Part shown: piece by piece, positions 12,989 to 24,300 of the stretch | Numbering within the stretch: position 1 is the stretch's first letter | How the letters are laid out: each line of letters opens with the position of its first letter | Assembly: GCA_948567375.1 (NCBI GenBank) | Contig: OX419757.1 | Location: 75,702,001-75,766,000, forward strand | Origin: Lunularia cruciata | Taxonomy: Eukaryota > Streptophyta > Marchantiopsida > Lunulariales > Lunulariaceae | Direction: 5' to 3' | DNA: 64,000 bases | Made by a program: the position numbers and the translations under genes | Notes under the pieces: generated by a model | What the model was told of the DNA's origin: nothing | The model's database searches: none | The model's input: only the letters and a program-made list of their open reading frames with translations

Positions 12989-14245
12989 GTGATCTTTCCT
13001 GTTTCTTCTGTATTCCCATCTCTCAGACCGAGCGACCAAAGCATCTACAGATATGATACTCTTGGCGTTCTACGCATTCATCTTCAGTATAGGCTCTTAG
13101 ATTGGATTAGCGTTAGGCCCGTACCAGATCTCAACTCTTTATATGACTATGCGTATTGTGCATTTCAGCTGAATGATTCAGTATATCTGCTGCACGAACC
13201 AGTGCCATCAGACAAAACTCTCGATGTTCTTTTCTTTCACGGACTCAATTGAAAGGTCACCCAGCTCCACATCTCTCCACATGGAAGGCAGAAGATGGAT
13301 GCATATGGCCAAAATACTGGCTTCGTGAAGACTTTCGTGATGCGCGGATTGTCCCCGTATCGTATGATGCCGAAGGGAAACATAATGCCAGACAGGGTAG
13401 AATGGATCTTTTCCTAGTGGCAGAGAGTACAGGATTTGTTTCTAGCAAAAGTGGGGCAAACACGACCTATGGTACTCGTCGGCATCGGTGGCTTAGTCAT
13501 AGAGGAGTTGTGTATACAAGCCGACCGTAACGCGAGGAAAAGCAAACAGGTGGGTGAAAATCGGAACCAGTTGTTTGTGGAGAATATAAGAGGCATCTTC
13601 TACTATGGGACGCCGCATCAGGGAAGTAACTGAACTGGTGGAGGCGAATAAGCTGGGGGGGAAGCTGGTAAAGCATGTCACGAACTTCAATGAGGAGTCA
13701 TCAAGACTTCCTAATCAATTCCGAGTTCTTCGTAATCACAGTGGCGCATCAAAAGCATAGGCGAATCAAGACCCACTGCCCTGGTAAATAAGACTAGTTA
13801 TGTGTCTTGATCTTGACATTCTCTGGAACTTTCTGCCGAATGCATCTTCTATATGGCATTGATCATGATATATAAAATTGGAGAACTTATCATTATGCTG
13901 AAGGTTCTCGTTTCTGGTAGAAGCCTTTTCGTTTTTTCCATAGTCAACCTCCACTGAAATATATGAATATTGCCAAACAGAAGTTCTAACTTTGACTTTG
14001 AACTCTCCGTTCATTGTATTTACATTCAAAAATTATTTCTTTACTGTAAATTTTGCCACTGTTGCCTTGTTTCTGCACTGCAGGGAAGTGAGGTTTGTGA
14101 TGTACCTTTAGTTCCATAAGCTTCTGCGAGATGTGAGAAGTTCTCCGTGGTCAACGCATATCACTTTTCTCTATGCCAACCCAGTGACAAACACTCGAGC
14201 ACTTATATGCATTTGGTGGAGTTGATCCATGGCATTCTTCTTCAG
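12989..14245 (+). pseudogene. HNL relic, part 1: SERAC1-like alpha/beta-hydrolase domain
   Basis: Similar to the SERAC1-like hydrolases that form the N-terminus of bryophyte hydrolase-NBS-LRR proteins. Recognisable blocks: LDVLFFHGLN (13222-13248), WPKYWLREDF and ARIVPVSYD (13305-13370), VLVGIGGLVIEELC (13471-13515), RGIFYYGTPHQGS (~13590-13629), LVKHVTNFNEES (13665-13703). After an intron (about 13785-14085) follow ASARCEKFSVVNAYHFSLCQP and HLVELIHGIL, with the presumed catalytic His at 14162-14164. Defects: TGA at 13249-13251, a frameshift near 13425, and loss of two codons at the nucleophile elbow, where GHSFGG is expected and GIGG is found, so the catalytic Ser is gone. A donor at about 14246 opens the intron that received Copia-1. 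The gene resumes at about 19700 with NB-ARC. Confidence 0.75.
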
Positions 14246-14285
14246 GTAACTTACTCAGATTCCAACAAAGCTTCTCAACAAAGTG

Positions 14286-14736
14286 TGTTAGTTTAGTTAA
14301 TCTCTAGTTTAGAGACTTCCCTTGTTTTTAAGGTTTTATTAGAATCCTCTAGAAGTCATACTAAATATTCTCTACTTAGGGTAAAAAGGTGTACAACATT
14401 AATTAGGGTTAAGCAAAGCAACCCCCTAGGGTTTGCTGAAGTGTATATAAGAGTGCTTTCTACTCCTGTTTCAATTAGTTCTTCAACAAGGCTGATTCCC
14501 AACACCTGTTCCTTGCATTTCGTGAAGTCCTGAGTTGCCTAACATCATCTCATGATTGTCTTTTGATATCTCAGTATTAGAAGCTACTAGTGCTAGGTGA
14601 GAGAACCTACTTGATGTTTGTGAGTTGTGATACTAAGAGAGAGGTCTAGTATTGCAGTAGTGATGTCTGATACATCAGAGATAAGAGTGAGTGATAGACC
14701 TTCCACTTCAAAGAGTAGGAAGCTTGGTTCTTATCA
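14286..14736 (+). repeat. Copia-1 5' LTR
   Basis: Begins TGTTAGTTTAG and ends CTTATCA, matching 19049-19484. A TATATAAGAG box at about 14446 is the likely promoter of the element. The last ~110 bp are open in the gag frame (from an ATG at 14627, or the more likely ATG at 14660 giving MSDTSEIR), so translation could begin inside the LTR. Confidence 0.92.
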
Positions 14737-14750
14737 GGTTATGGGCCCAC
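14737..14750 (+). promoter_or_regulatory. Copia-1 primer-binding site (initiator tRNA-Met anticodon arm)
   Basis: GGTTATGGGCCCAC follows the 5' LTR without a gap. It is complementary to the anticodon stem-loop of plant initiator tRNA-Met (GUGGGCCCAUAACC), not to the tRNA 3' end. This is the half-tRNA priming arrangement known from Drosophila copia and yeast Ty5. The ATG inside it is in frame with gag-pol. Confidence 0.75.
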
Positions 14751-17700
14751 AATCACCACTGGGGTTGATAGGAGAACTCAGAGAGATAGAGAAACTGCGG
14801 AAAACTAACTACAAAGCTTGGGCTTTGGATGTGAAGACTATCTTAGACAGTTATGACTGTCTAGAGTTTGCATTAGAAGCTCATGATATAGATGAGCTAG
14901 AGGTAAACAAGGAGGAGAGAGTCAAGCACTCTACTACTAGGAGGTTTATGCTGAGGGCTATGGAAGAGCCAGCTAGAGACCTAATAGATACTTATGTTTG
15001 AAGTTGGGAGATTTGGGAAAAAATCAAGTACTATTACATTATTGAGAAGCAGGAGAGCTCCTATCGACTCTGGTCTACAGTAAAGAACTTGAGATTGGAG
15101 GAAGGTGAAGATTTCATCTGTTATCTGTCAAAACTGTAGAGACTTTTCAAGTGTATCAAGGAGGATGGGGTTGTACTTACAGAGAAGTATGAGATCAATC
15201 ATCTCTTAGATTGTCTTCCTTCAAGCTATGACTCTGTCCTAGTAGCTCTGCAAGTTTTACCTGTTGAAACTGTCACATGGGATTATGTGATACACAAATT
15301 GCTGGTGTTTAGCAGACACATGAAAGACAAAGGGCTGAAGTTATATGAGCAGGGAGATGCTGCTCTGTTCAGTGCTTCTTCTCAGTCAAGAAGGGTGCCA
15401 GATAGAAGAGTGAGCAAACCAGAGCAAACCAGAGTGAGTAACTCTGGTAAAGGAGTTAGTAGTGTTGATGACATGACTTGTTATTTCTGTCATGAGAAAG
15501 GTCATATTGCACTCATATGTCCCAAGAGAGGACAAAGGAGAGAATGAGAGCTGAAGATGGTAGGCAAGAGACCTCAACCAGTAAAGGGACTAAAATCTGG
15601 GAGTTCAGCTTACAACTCAGAGGAGTGCCATGAGATAGTCAGCGATGAGGAGGGGTACTCAGCAGAAGAGCTGGATTGTGGAATGTTGGCAGAATCACAA
15701 TTGTCCTCAAACAGTTCTGGATGGTTCTTGGACTCAGGAGCAACCTCTCAAATCTGTGATCAGAAGGAGCTGGTCTCAACTCTTCAACCTTTGAAGATTC
15801 CCAAGAGTGTTCGTTGTGGACCTGGGATTCTGAATCCAGTGTTAGGAATGGGCAAAGTTCCTATTGCCTTCATGCGATGTTCTGAAAAAGGCTATTTGGG
15901 AAATGTACTGTATCAGATTACACCAAGAACTTGATATCAGTGCATAGCCTCATGGAGCATGGTGTGGATGTTCTATTTGAAAGCAACAGAAATCAATGTA
16001 CTTTGAAGAAAGGAGAGCTGGTCCTTGGGTATGGTACTGCCAAAGGGAAGCTGTTCAAGTTGATGGAAGCTGATGGTTCTGATTCTGCATTGGTAGCAGA
16101 AAACAGAAATGACATCCATCTCTGGCATTTGAGGTTAGGGCACTTGTCAGTTCAAAACCTATTTGCTTTAGAGAAGGTAGTGGATGGGTTGAAACTAGAT
16201 CCCAAAGGAAAACTCAAGTTCTGCATTGGGTGTGCAAAAGGTAAGGCACACAAGGCTCCTATTCCCAAGAAATCTTCATCTAGAGCTTCTGGTCTTCTAG
16301 ATGTCATACATTCTGATGTATGGGGATACATGACTTAGAAGTCATTGAGTGGAGCAGCCTACTATATTTCCTTTGTGGATGATTACAGTAGAAAGAGCTT
16401 TATCTATCTCATGAAAAGCAAGGATGAAGTGCTGCAAAAACCAGAAGTTTGTAGCCATGGCTGAGTTGCAGACTGGGAGGAAAGTCAAGCGATTGAGAAC
16501 AGATGGAGGCAGAGAGTACAGGAATGAGGAATTCCTCTCTTTTCTGTCAGAAATAGGAATCCTCCTTGACTGTACTGCCAAAGACAATCCTGCACAGAAT
16601 GGAGTTGCAGAAAGGTTGAATAGGACACTGGTGGACAAAGCATTGGCAATGCTCCAACATGCCAAGCTGGAGAGAAAGTTTTGGGGTGCTGCAATTAGCA
16701 CTGCAAATTTTCTTAGAAATATCAGTGGTACCACAGCAATGCAAGGAAGAACTCCTTAGAATGCTGGAGTGGTAAGACACCTAATCTTTCAGCTTTGAAA
16801 GTCTTTGGATGTCCTGCCTATGTTCATATCCCCAAGGAGCAGAGGAGGAAGTTCACAAAGAAGGCTAAGAGAATGCTCTTTGTAGGATATGAAGAGGGAC
16901 TGAAAGGATATCTTCTGTACAATCCTAAGTTTGGACAGATCATCAGAAGTAGAGATGTACTCTTTGATGAATTGAGGACTTGGAGTGAGAACAGTGATGA
17001 GTTGCAAAAGCAAGCTGATCAGTTTTATCAGCCTGATCAATCTATCTTCCCAAGGGACAGATCATCAGAAGTAGAGATGTACTCTTTGATGAATTGAGGA
17101 CTTGGAGTGAGAACAGTGATGAGTTGCAAAAGCAAGCTGATCAGTTTGATCAGCCTGATCAATCTATCTTCCCAAGCTGCAGAGTCAGTTTTTCATATCA
17201 ATCATCAGAAGAGAAATCTCTACCTGAAGCTGATGGTTCACCAAAGGAGAGTCTGAAGGTGTACACAAGAAGGCCTAAATAGACAGTGGTTTCTGATTTT
17301 GATACTACAGAAGATGACTACCACAAGCAAACTGTAGATGCAGAATCTCTGAGTGAGACTCCAGAGATGTCAAGAGACGGCATGAATCTTCTGGGCATAG
17401 GCCAAGAAGATCACAAAGAGATAGAAAACCTATTGACAGACTTGGTTTTCTATGAGAAGAGATGTTAGATGAATCTTACATCTGTCATGAAGATTGTGAT
17501 CTAGATACTTTATAGCAAGCTATGCTCAGACCAGATTTGAGTCAATGGGAGTTGGCTATAGCAGAAGAGAAGAAGTCTCTTCAGACTAATGGTACATGGG
17601 TACTAGCTGATTTACCACCAAGTAGGAAAGCAATTGGCTGCAAATGGATTTTCAGGGTCAAACGGGGAGCTGAGAATGAGATCCTGAAGTACAAAGCAAG

Positions 17701-19020
17701 ACTTGTTGCAAAGGGCTTCAATCAGAAAGCATCAATAGATTATTCAGAAACTTTTGCACCAGTTGCCAGGTATGGATCTATTTGCATGCTTCTAGCTCTT
17801 GCTGCAAAGAGAGATTGGGAAGTGGAGCAGTTAAATGTGAAAACAGCCTTTCTCAATGGAGATTTGAGAGAAACTATTTAAATGGATGTTCCAGATGGAT
17901 ATACTGAAGGCAAAGGAAAAAGTATGCTTGCCTAACAAGGCTTTATATGGCCTTAAGCAAGCTCCTAGAGCCTGGTATGAGAAACTGGACTCATACTTGA
18001 GAGAGCATGATTTCAAACGAGCAGATTCTGACATGAGTGTGTATACTAGAGATGATGTATACATAGCTGTATATGTAGATGATCTGTTACTATTGGGTAA
18101 CATTGAATCTATCAAAGGAGTGATAGATTTCTTGTGCTCTTTTTTTGAGATGACTATTCTTGGTCCTATAAAACTCATTTTGGGAATCAAAGTGAGCAGA
18201 GACAGAGAAGCAAGATGGATCCAGATCAGCCAACCACAGTATGTGAGATCCATACTAGCTAAGTATCTGATGACATAGGCAAATCCTGCTCTACACCTCT
18301 TGATCTGGGGTCAAAGCACAGCAGAATCATAGATGGGGAGGTGAATCTTTGTGACAAAGTGTTGTATCAGAGTGCTCTTGGTTCTCTAATGTTTATCATG
18401 GTCTGTACAAGACCAAATTTATGTTATGCAGTGGGAGCACTAGCTAGATATACAGCAACCCTGCACAAGTACATTGGAAAGGTATAAAGAGAGTATTCAG
18501 GTACTTAAAGTGTACTCAAGATGCATTCTTGGAGTACAAAAGGCAAGGTAACATACTTGCTTCTACTCTTGAAGCATATACAGATGCTAGTTGGGGAGAT
18601 GACACATATAACAGCAGATCAACTAGCGGATATGTAGTTATGCTTAGTGGTGGAGCAATCAGTTGGCGTAGTAAACAGCCAACATCTGTTGCACTGTCTA
18701 CTACTGATGCAGAATTTATGGCTGCCTCAAATGCTACTCAAGAAGTCATCTAGAACAGGAGACTTCTTAAGGAACTAGGTTTTGAGCAGGAAAGTCCTAC
18801 TACATTGTACGGTGACAATACATGAAGTATAGCACTCAGCAAAAATCCTGTACATCACCCAAGGACTAAGCACATTGAGATTAAAAGAAGCTTTGTAGAG
18901 GAGAAAGAAAAGGAGAATGTTGTGAAGTTAGTTTACTGTCCTACACAAGAGATGACAGCATATGTGTTTACAAAAGCATTACCTAAAGATAAACACCTAA
19001 AATGTGTAATAGAAATGGGA
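14741..19020 (+). pseudogene. Copia-1 gag-pol polyprotein, broken
   Basis: Order as in Copia: gag (from MGPQSPLGL), CCHC zinc knuckle (CYFCHEKGHIALIC near 15480), protease (WFLDSGATSQIC near 15723), GAG-pre-integrase (HLWHLRLGHLS near 16117), integrase core (DDYS near 16380, then TDGGREYRN), RT (VYVDDLLLLG near 18070), RNase H (AYTDASWGDD near 18578). The coding sequence has stops (for example TGA at 14999, TGA at 15545, TAG at 16336) and several frameshifts, and a 122-bp direct tandem duplication (16933-17054 and 17055-17176) in the integrase-RT spacer. A TGA in the RNase H motif after CDN-T is shared with Copia-2. Confidence 0.92.
16933..17176 (+). repeat. 122-bp tandem duplication inside Copia-1 pol
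   Basis: Two near-identical copies starting GGACAGATCATCAG, at 16933 and 17055. Copia-2 has only one copy of the corresponding segment, so the duplication arose in Copia-1. Its length is not a multiple of three, so it breaks the frame. Confidence 0.88.
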
Positions 19021-19048
19021 ATAGTCCTAAACTCTCATTAAGTGAGAG

Positions 19049-19484
19049 TGTTAGTTTAGTTAATCTTTAGTTTAGAGACTTCCCTTGTTTTTAAAGTTTT
19101 ATTAGAATCCTCTAGAAGTCATACTAAATATTCTCTACTTAGGGTAAAAAGGTGTACAACCCTAATTAGGGTTAAGCAAAACAACCCCCTAGGGTTTGCT
19201 GAAGTGTATATAAGAGTGCTTTCTACTCCTGTTTCAATTAGTTCTTCTACAAGGGTGATTCCCCACACCTCTTCCTTGCATTTTATCTAACATCATCTCA
19301 GAATTATCTTTTGATATCTCAGTATTAGAGGTTACTAGTGCTGCATGAGAGAACCTACTTGATGCTTGTGAGCTGTGATACTAAGAGAGAGGTCTAGTAT
19401 TGCAGTAGTGATGTCCGATACATCAAAGATAAGAGTGAGTGATAGACCTTCCACTTCAAAGAGTAGGAAGCTTGGTTCTTATCA
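19049..19484 (+). repeat. Copia-1 3' LTR
   Basis: Preceded by CTCATTAAGTGAGAG, the polypurine tract of this family. Differs from the 5' LTR by several substitutions and a short deletion (near 19285), so the insertion is not recent. Confidence 0.92.
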
Positions 19485-19696
19485 AAGTATATGCAGATAC
19501 CTACATGTTATCAAAGTATATGGAGATACCTGCATGTAGGGTTACCTCATGTACGCTGCAGTTTGAGGACTATTTTAGCTTCAAACTTAAATTTCAGCTC
19601 TTCAATTACTATTTTCCTTTGTTGTTTCACTATACGCGTCAGTGATATGGTTCACTCGTCGATCTTGCTATAAACAAAATCCCAGATCTTTATATT

Positions 19697-20630
19697 TTGC
19701 GTATGACATATATGCCCAAACAAGCAGGGAAGTCACGATGCAGACAATTCCAGATCTTCTTCCCAGGCAACTATCAGTTTCTTCTAAGGTTTCAAGCTGG
19801 GCTCGACTCGTGTTTGGAAGGAGTTGTGCGAAGGCTCGATACTTTTTCCAATTTGGGAATATGGGGCATGGGTGGGATCGGAAAGACCACCTTAGCGATG
19901 GCAGCATTCAATCATTTGAGTCCAGCTTTTGAATATACAGTTTTCGTTGCGGACGTGAAAATGATACCTGGAAGTCCAAGATCTCTCTCCGTGATGGGAA
20001 AGATGTTGACTGAAGTCCATCAGTTTGGCAAGAAGATGGCCATTAGACCAACCTTGGATCAATTGCAGAGGAAGAGGATTCTGGTGGTTCTGGATGATGT
20101 TCCGGATGAGGAAGACACCAAAATTCTGGAACAACTACTTTAGTGGACTGCCGCGGCATGTCGATTCATATTAATCTCCCGTGCAGAGAATTCTTGGGGT
20201 AAATAACTGGCATTGATTTGTTCGAGTTGGGAACTCTCGATTATGAGAGCTCCAGAGAGTTGTTGATTCATCATGCTTTTCCTGTCGATATATCTCCGCA
20301 AGAACCGCTGGGAGTCTTTGTGAAAAAAATCGTGGATCAGTATGGAGGTTTACCGTTGTCGTTGGAGGTGTTGGGGAAATATCTGAAGACCAAAGATTCA
20401 CAAAAGATATGGGAGCAGATTTTGAACGCTTTGATGAAAGCGGAACAGAAATTGTAGGGTAAATTGGAGGTGAGCTACAATGGGTTGGATAGTAAGGAGC
20501 AAGATATGTTTCTCGATGCAGCAACTTGTTTCTCACGTGCAAGATTAAGCATGGCAAAAGCTATCTGGTGAAGAGTATATGGAGAAGTAGAAATAGAGTG
20601 GAGAACGTTGGTGGACAGATCGTTAGTTCA
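19697..20630 (+). pseudogene. HNL relic, part 2: NB-ARC domain
   Basis: Nucleotide-binding switch domain of an NLR immune receptor. Motifs in order: P-loop GMGGIGKTT (about 19864-19890), kinase-2 ILVVLDDV (about 20078-20101), RNBS-B region FILISR (about 20166), GLPLSLEVLG (about 20348-20377), then KLEVSYNGLDSKEQDMFLDA (20461-20520) and LVDRSLV (about 20608-20628). The frame is broken by TAG at about 20141, TGA/TAA near 20203, TAG at 20455 and a shift near 20550. The coding sequence stops at the Copia-2 insertion and continues in frame at 25847 if one copy of the 5-bp target duplication is dropped. Upstream it belongs with the hydrolase relic (12989-14245), which lies on the same strand across Copia-1. 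Confidence 0.87.
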
Positions 20631-20937
20631 TGATGAGAACCTTTCTTCCTAGTCTTTGAAGTAGATGGTCTATCCTCAGTCATTCTGACTTCTGATGTAT
20701 CAGACATCCTAGGACTCAGCTTTCCTAGTCTCACCAGAGTAGGCACTCCTAATTGCACTAAGCAATATTCAATTCACTCTCTCTCATAGCCTTCAAAGAT
20801 AGTACACAGCAGCACTCACGTAGCATGAAAGGTACCCCAATGGGAAGCAGCATAGAACACACCCTTACAAGGTACAAGGTACAAGGTGCTGGGAATGATC
20901 CTTGTATGAGAACATACCTTAACATGAGCAGAGAGCA

Positions 20938-20991
<54 letters not shown>

Positions 20992-21162
20992 CAAGCTTTA
21001 GCAGGTTGCTTTGCAGAGCCCTAATTGAGGCTGTGCCCTCACTTCACCCTAATCATGTATCTAGCCTAATCATGTATCTAGTCTAATCATGTATCTAGTC
21101 TAATTAGGTATCTAGCCTAGTCATGTATCTAGTCACTAAACTCGAGATTATCACAACTAACA
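20631..21162 (-). repeat. Copia-2 3' LTR, with expanded microsatellites
   Basis: Contains an (AT)n run at 20941-20987 and five copies of a 17-bp unit (TAATCATGTATCTAGTC-like) at about 21046-21133; the 5' LTR has a short AT run and three units. Its inner part keeps an open frame MSDTSEVRMTEDRPSTSK, the same N-terminal extension seen in the Copia-1 LTR. Confidence 0.92.
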
Positions 21163-21385
21163 CTCCCACTTAATGAGAGTTTAGGACTATTCCCATTTCT
21201 ACAGCACATTTTATGTGTTTATCTTTAGGTAAAGCTTTTATAAACACATCAGCGGTCATCTCCTGTGTAGGACAGTAAAATAACTTCACTACATTCTCCT
21301 TCTCTTTCTCCTCTACAAATCCTCTTCTAATCTCTATATGCTTAGTCCTTGGGTGATGTACAGGATTTTTGTTGAGTGCTCTACT

Positions 21386-24300
21386 TCATGTATTGTCACA
21401 GTACAATGTAGTAGGACTCCCCTGCTCAAAACCCAACTCCTTAAGAAGTCTCCTGTTCCAGATGACTTCTTGAGTAGCATTTGAGGCAGCCATAAATTCT
21501 GCCTCAGTAGTAGACAGTGCAACAGATGTTTGCTGTTTACTACGCCAACTAATTGCTCCACCACTAAGCATGATAACATATCCACTAGTTGATCTACTGT
21601 TATCTGTGTCATCTCCCCAACTAGCATCTGTATATGCTTCAAGTGTAGAAGCAAGTATGTTTCCTTGCTTTCTGTACTCCAAGAATGCATCTTGAGTACC
21701 CTTTAAGTACCTGAATACTCTCTTTATACCTTTCCAATGTACTTGTGCAGGGTTGCTAGTATATCTAGCTAGTGCTCCCACTGCATAGCATATATCTGGT
21801 CTTGTATAGACCATGATAAACATTAGAGAACCAAGAGCACTCTGATACAACACTTTGTCACAATGATTCATCTCCCCATCTATGATTCTGCTGTGCTTCC
21901 ACCCCAGATCAAGAGGTGTAGAGACAGGATTTGCCTCTGTCATCTGATACTTAGCTAGTACGGATCTCACATACTGTGGTTGACTAATTCGGATCCATCC
22001 TGCTTCTCTATCTCTGCTCACTTTGATTCCCAAAATGAGTTTAACAGGACCAAGAATAGTCATCTCAAAAACAGAACACATGAAATCTATCACTCCTTTG
22101 ATAGATTCACTGTTCCCCAACAGCAGTAGATCATCTACATATACAGCTATGTATACATCATCTCTAGTATACACACTCATGTCAGAATCTGCTCGTTTGA
22201 AATCATGCTCTCTCAAGTATGAGTCTAGTTTCTCATACCAGGCTCTAGGAGCTTGCTTAAGACCATATAAGGCCTTCTTAAGCAAGCGTACTTTTCCTTT
22301 GCCTTCAGTATATCCATCTGGAACATCCATGTAGATAGTCTCTCTCAAATCTCCATTGAGAAAGGCTGTTTTCACATTGAATTGCTCCACTTCCCAATCT
22401 CTCTCTGCAGCAAGAGCTAGAAGCATGCAAATAGATCCATACCTGGCAACTGGTGCAAAAGTTTCTGAATAATCTATTGATGCTTTCTGATTGAAGCCCT
22501 TTGCAACAAGTCTTGCTTTGTACTTCTGGATCTCATTCTCAGCTCCACGTTTGACCCTGAAAACCCATTTACAACCAATTGCCTTCCTACCTGGTGGTAA
22601 ATCAGCTAGTACCCATGTACCATTAGTCTGAAGAGACTTCTTCTCTTCTGCTATAGCCAACTCCCACTGACTCGAATCTGGTCTGAGCAAAGCTTGCTGT
22701 AAAGTGTCAGGATCACAATCTTCATGACGGATGTAAGATTCATCTAACATCTCTTCTGATAGAAAGCCAAGTCTGTCAATAGGTTTTCTATCTCTCTGTG
22801 ATCTTCTTGGCTCTGTGCCAAGAAGTTTCATGTCATCTTTTGACATCTCCGGAATCTCACTCCGAGATTCTGCATCTGCAGTCTGCTTCTTGGAGTCTTC
22901 TTCTGTAGTATCAGAATCAGATACCACAGTCTGTTTAGGCCTTCTTGTGTACACCTTCAGACTCTCCTTTGGTGAACCATCAGCTTCAGGTAGAGATTGC
23001 TCTTCTGATGATTTATCTAAAAAACTGACTCTGCAGCTTGGGAAGATAGGTCGATCAGGCTGATCATACTGATCAGCTTGCTTCTGCAACTCATCACTGT
23101 TCTCACTCCAAGTCCTCAATTCATCAAAGAGTACATCTCTACTTCTGATGATCTGTCTAGACTTAGGATTGTACAGAAGATATCCTTTCAGTCCCTCTCC
23201 ATATCCTACAAAGAGCATTCTCTCAGCTTTCTTTGTGAACTTCCTCCTTTGCTCCTTGGGAATATGAACATAGGCATGACATCCAAAAACCTTCAAAGCT
23301 GAAAGATTAGGTTTCTTACCACTCCAGCATTCTTCAGGAGTTCTTCCTTGCAATGCTGTGGTACCACTGATATTTCTAAGAAAATTTGCAGTGCTAATTG
23401 CAGCACCCCAAAACTTTCTCTCCAGCTTGGCATGTTGGAGCATGGCCAATGCTTTGTCCACCAATGTCCTATTTAACCTTTCTGCAACTCCATTCTGTGC
23501 AGGACTGTCTCTGGCTGTACAGTCAAGAAGGATTCCTTTCTCTAACAGAAAGAAGAGGAATTCCTCATTCCTGTATTCTCTGCCTCCATCTGTTCTCAAT
23601 CGCTTGACTTTCCTCCCAGTCTGCAACTCAGCCATGGCTACAAACTTCTGGAATTTTTGCAGCACTTCATCCTTGCTTTTCATGAGATAGATAAAGCTCT
23701 TTCTACTGTAATCATCCACAAAGGAAATATAGTAGGCTGCTCCACTCAATGACTTCTCAGTCATGTATCCCCATACATCAGAATGTATGACATCTAGAAG
23801 ACCAGAAGCTCTAGATGAAGACTTCTTGGGGATAGGAGCCTTGTGTGCCTTACCTTCTGCACACCCAATGCAGAACTTGAGTTTTCCTTTGGGATCCAGT
23901 TTCAACCCATCCACTACCTTCTCTAAAGCATATAGGTTTTGCACTGATAAGTGCCCTAACCTCAAATGCCACAGATGGATATCATTTCTGTTTTCTGCTA
24001 CCAATGCAGAATCAGAACAATAAGCTTCCATCAACTTGAAGAGCTTCCCTCTGGCAATGCCATATCCAAGGACCAGCTCTCCTTTCTTCAAAGTGCATTG
24101 ATTTCTGTTGCTTTCAAACAGAACATCCACTCCATGCTCCATAAGGCGATGTACTGATATCAAGTTCTTGGTGTAATCTGGAACATAGAGCACATCTTCC
24201 AAATAGCTCTTACAAGAACTTGTGTAAGATCTTCCCATGAAGGCAATAGGAACTTTTCCAGTTCCTAACACTGGATTTAGAATCCCAGGTCCACAACAAA

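Larger units (their letters stand above)
14286..19484 (+). mobile_element. Copia-1: complete but decayed Copia LTR retrotransposon
   Basis: A 5.2-kb element with LTRs at 14286-14736 (451 bp) and 19049-19484 (436 bp), both TG...CA, flanked by AAGTG (14281-14285) and AAGTA (19485-19489), which I take as a 5-bp target duplication with one change. PBS at 14737 onward, purine-rich tract ending at 19048. It is the closest relative in the window of Copia-2 (same protein, same PBS), but lies on the opposite strand and carries many more stops. It appears to sit in an intron of the HNL relic, between the hydrolase and NB-ARC exons. Confidence 0.93.

Noticed and set aside
20758-20994. 78-codon - strand frame across an AT repeat
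   Set aside because: It lies in the Copia-2 3' LTR and is an artefact of the microsatellite.
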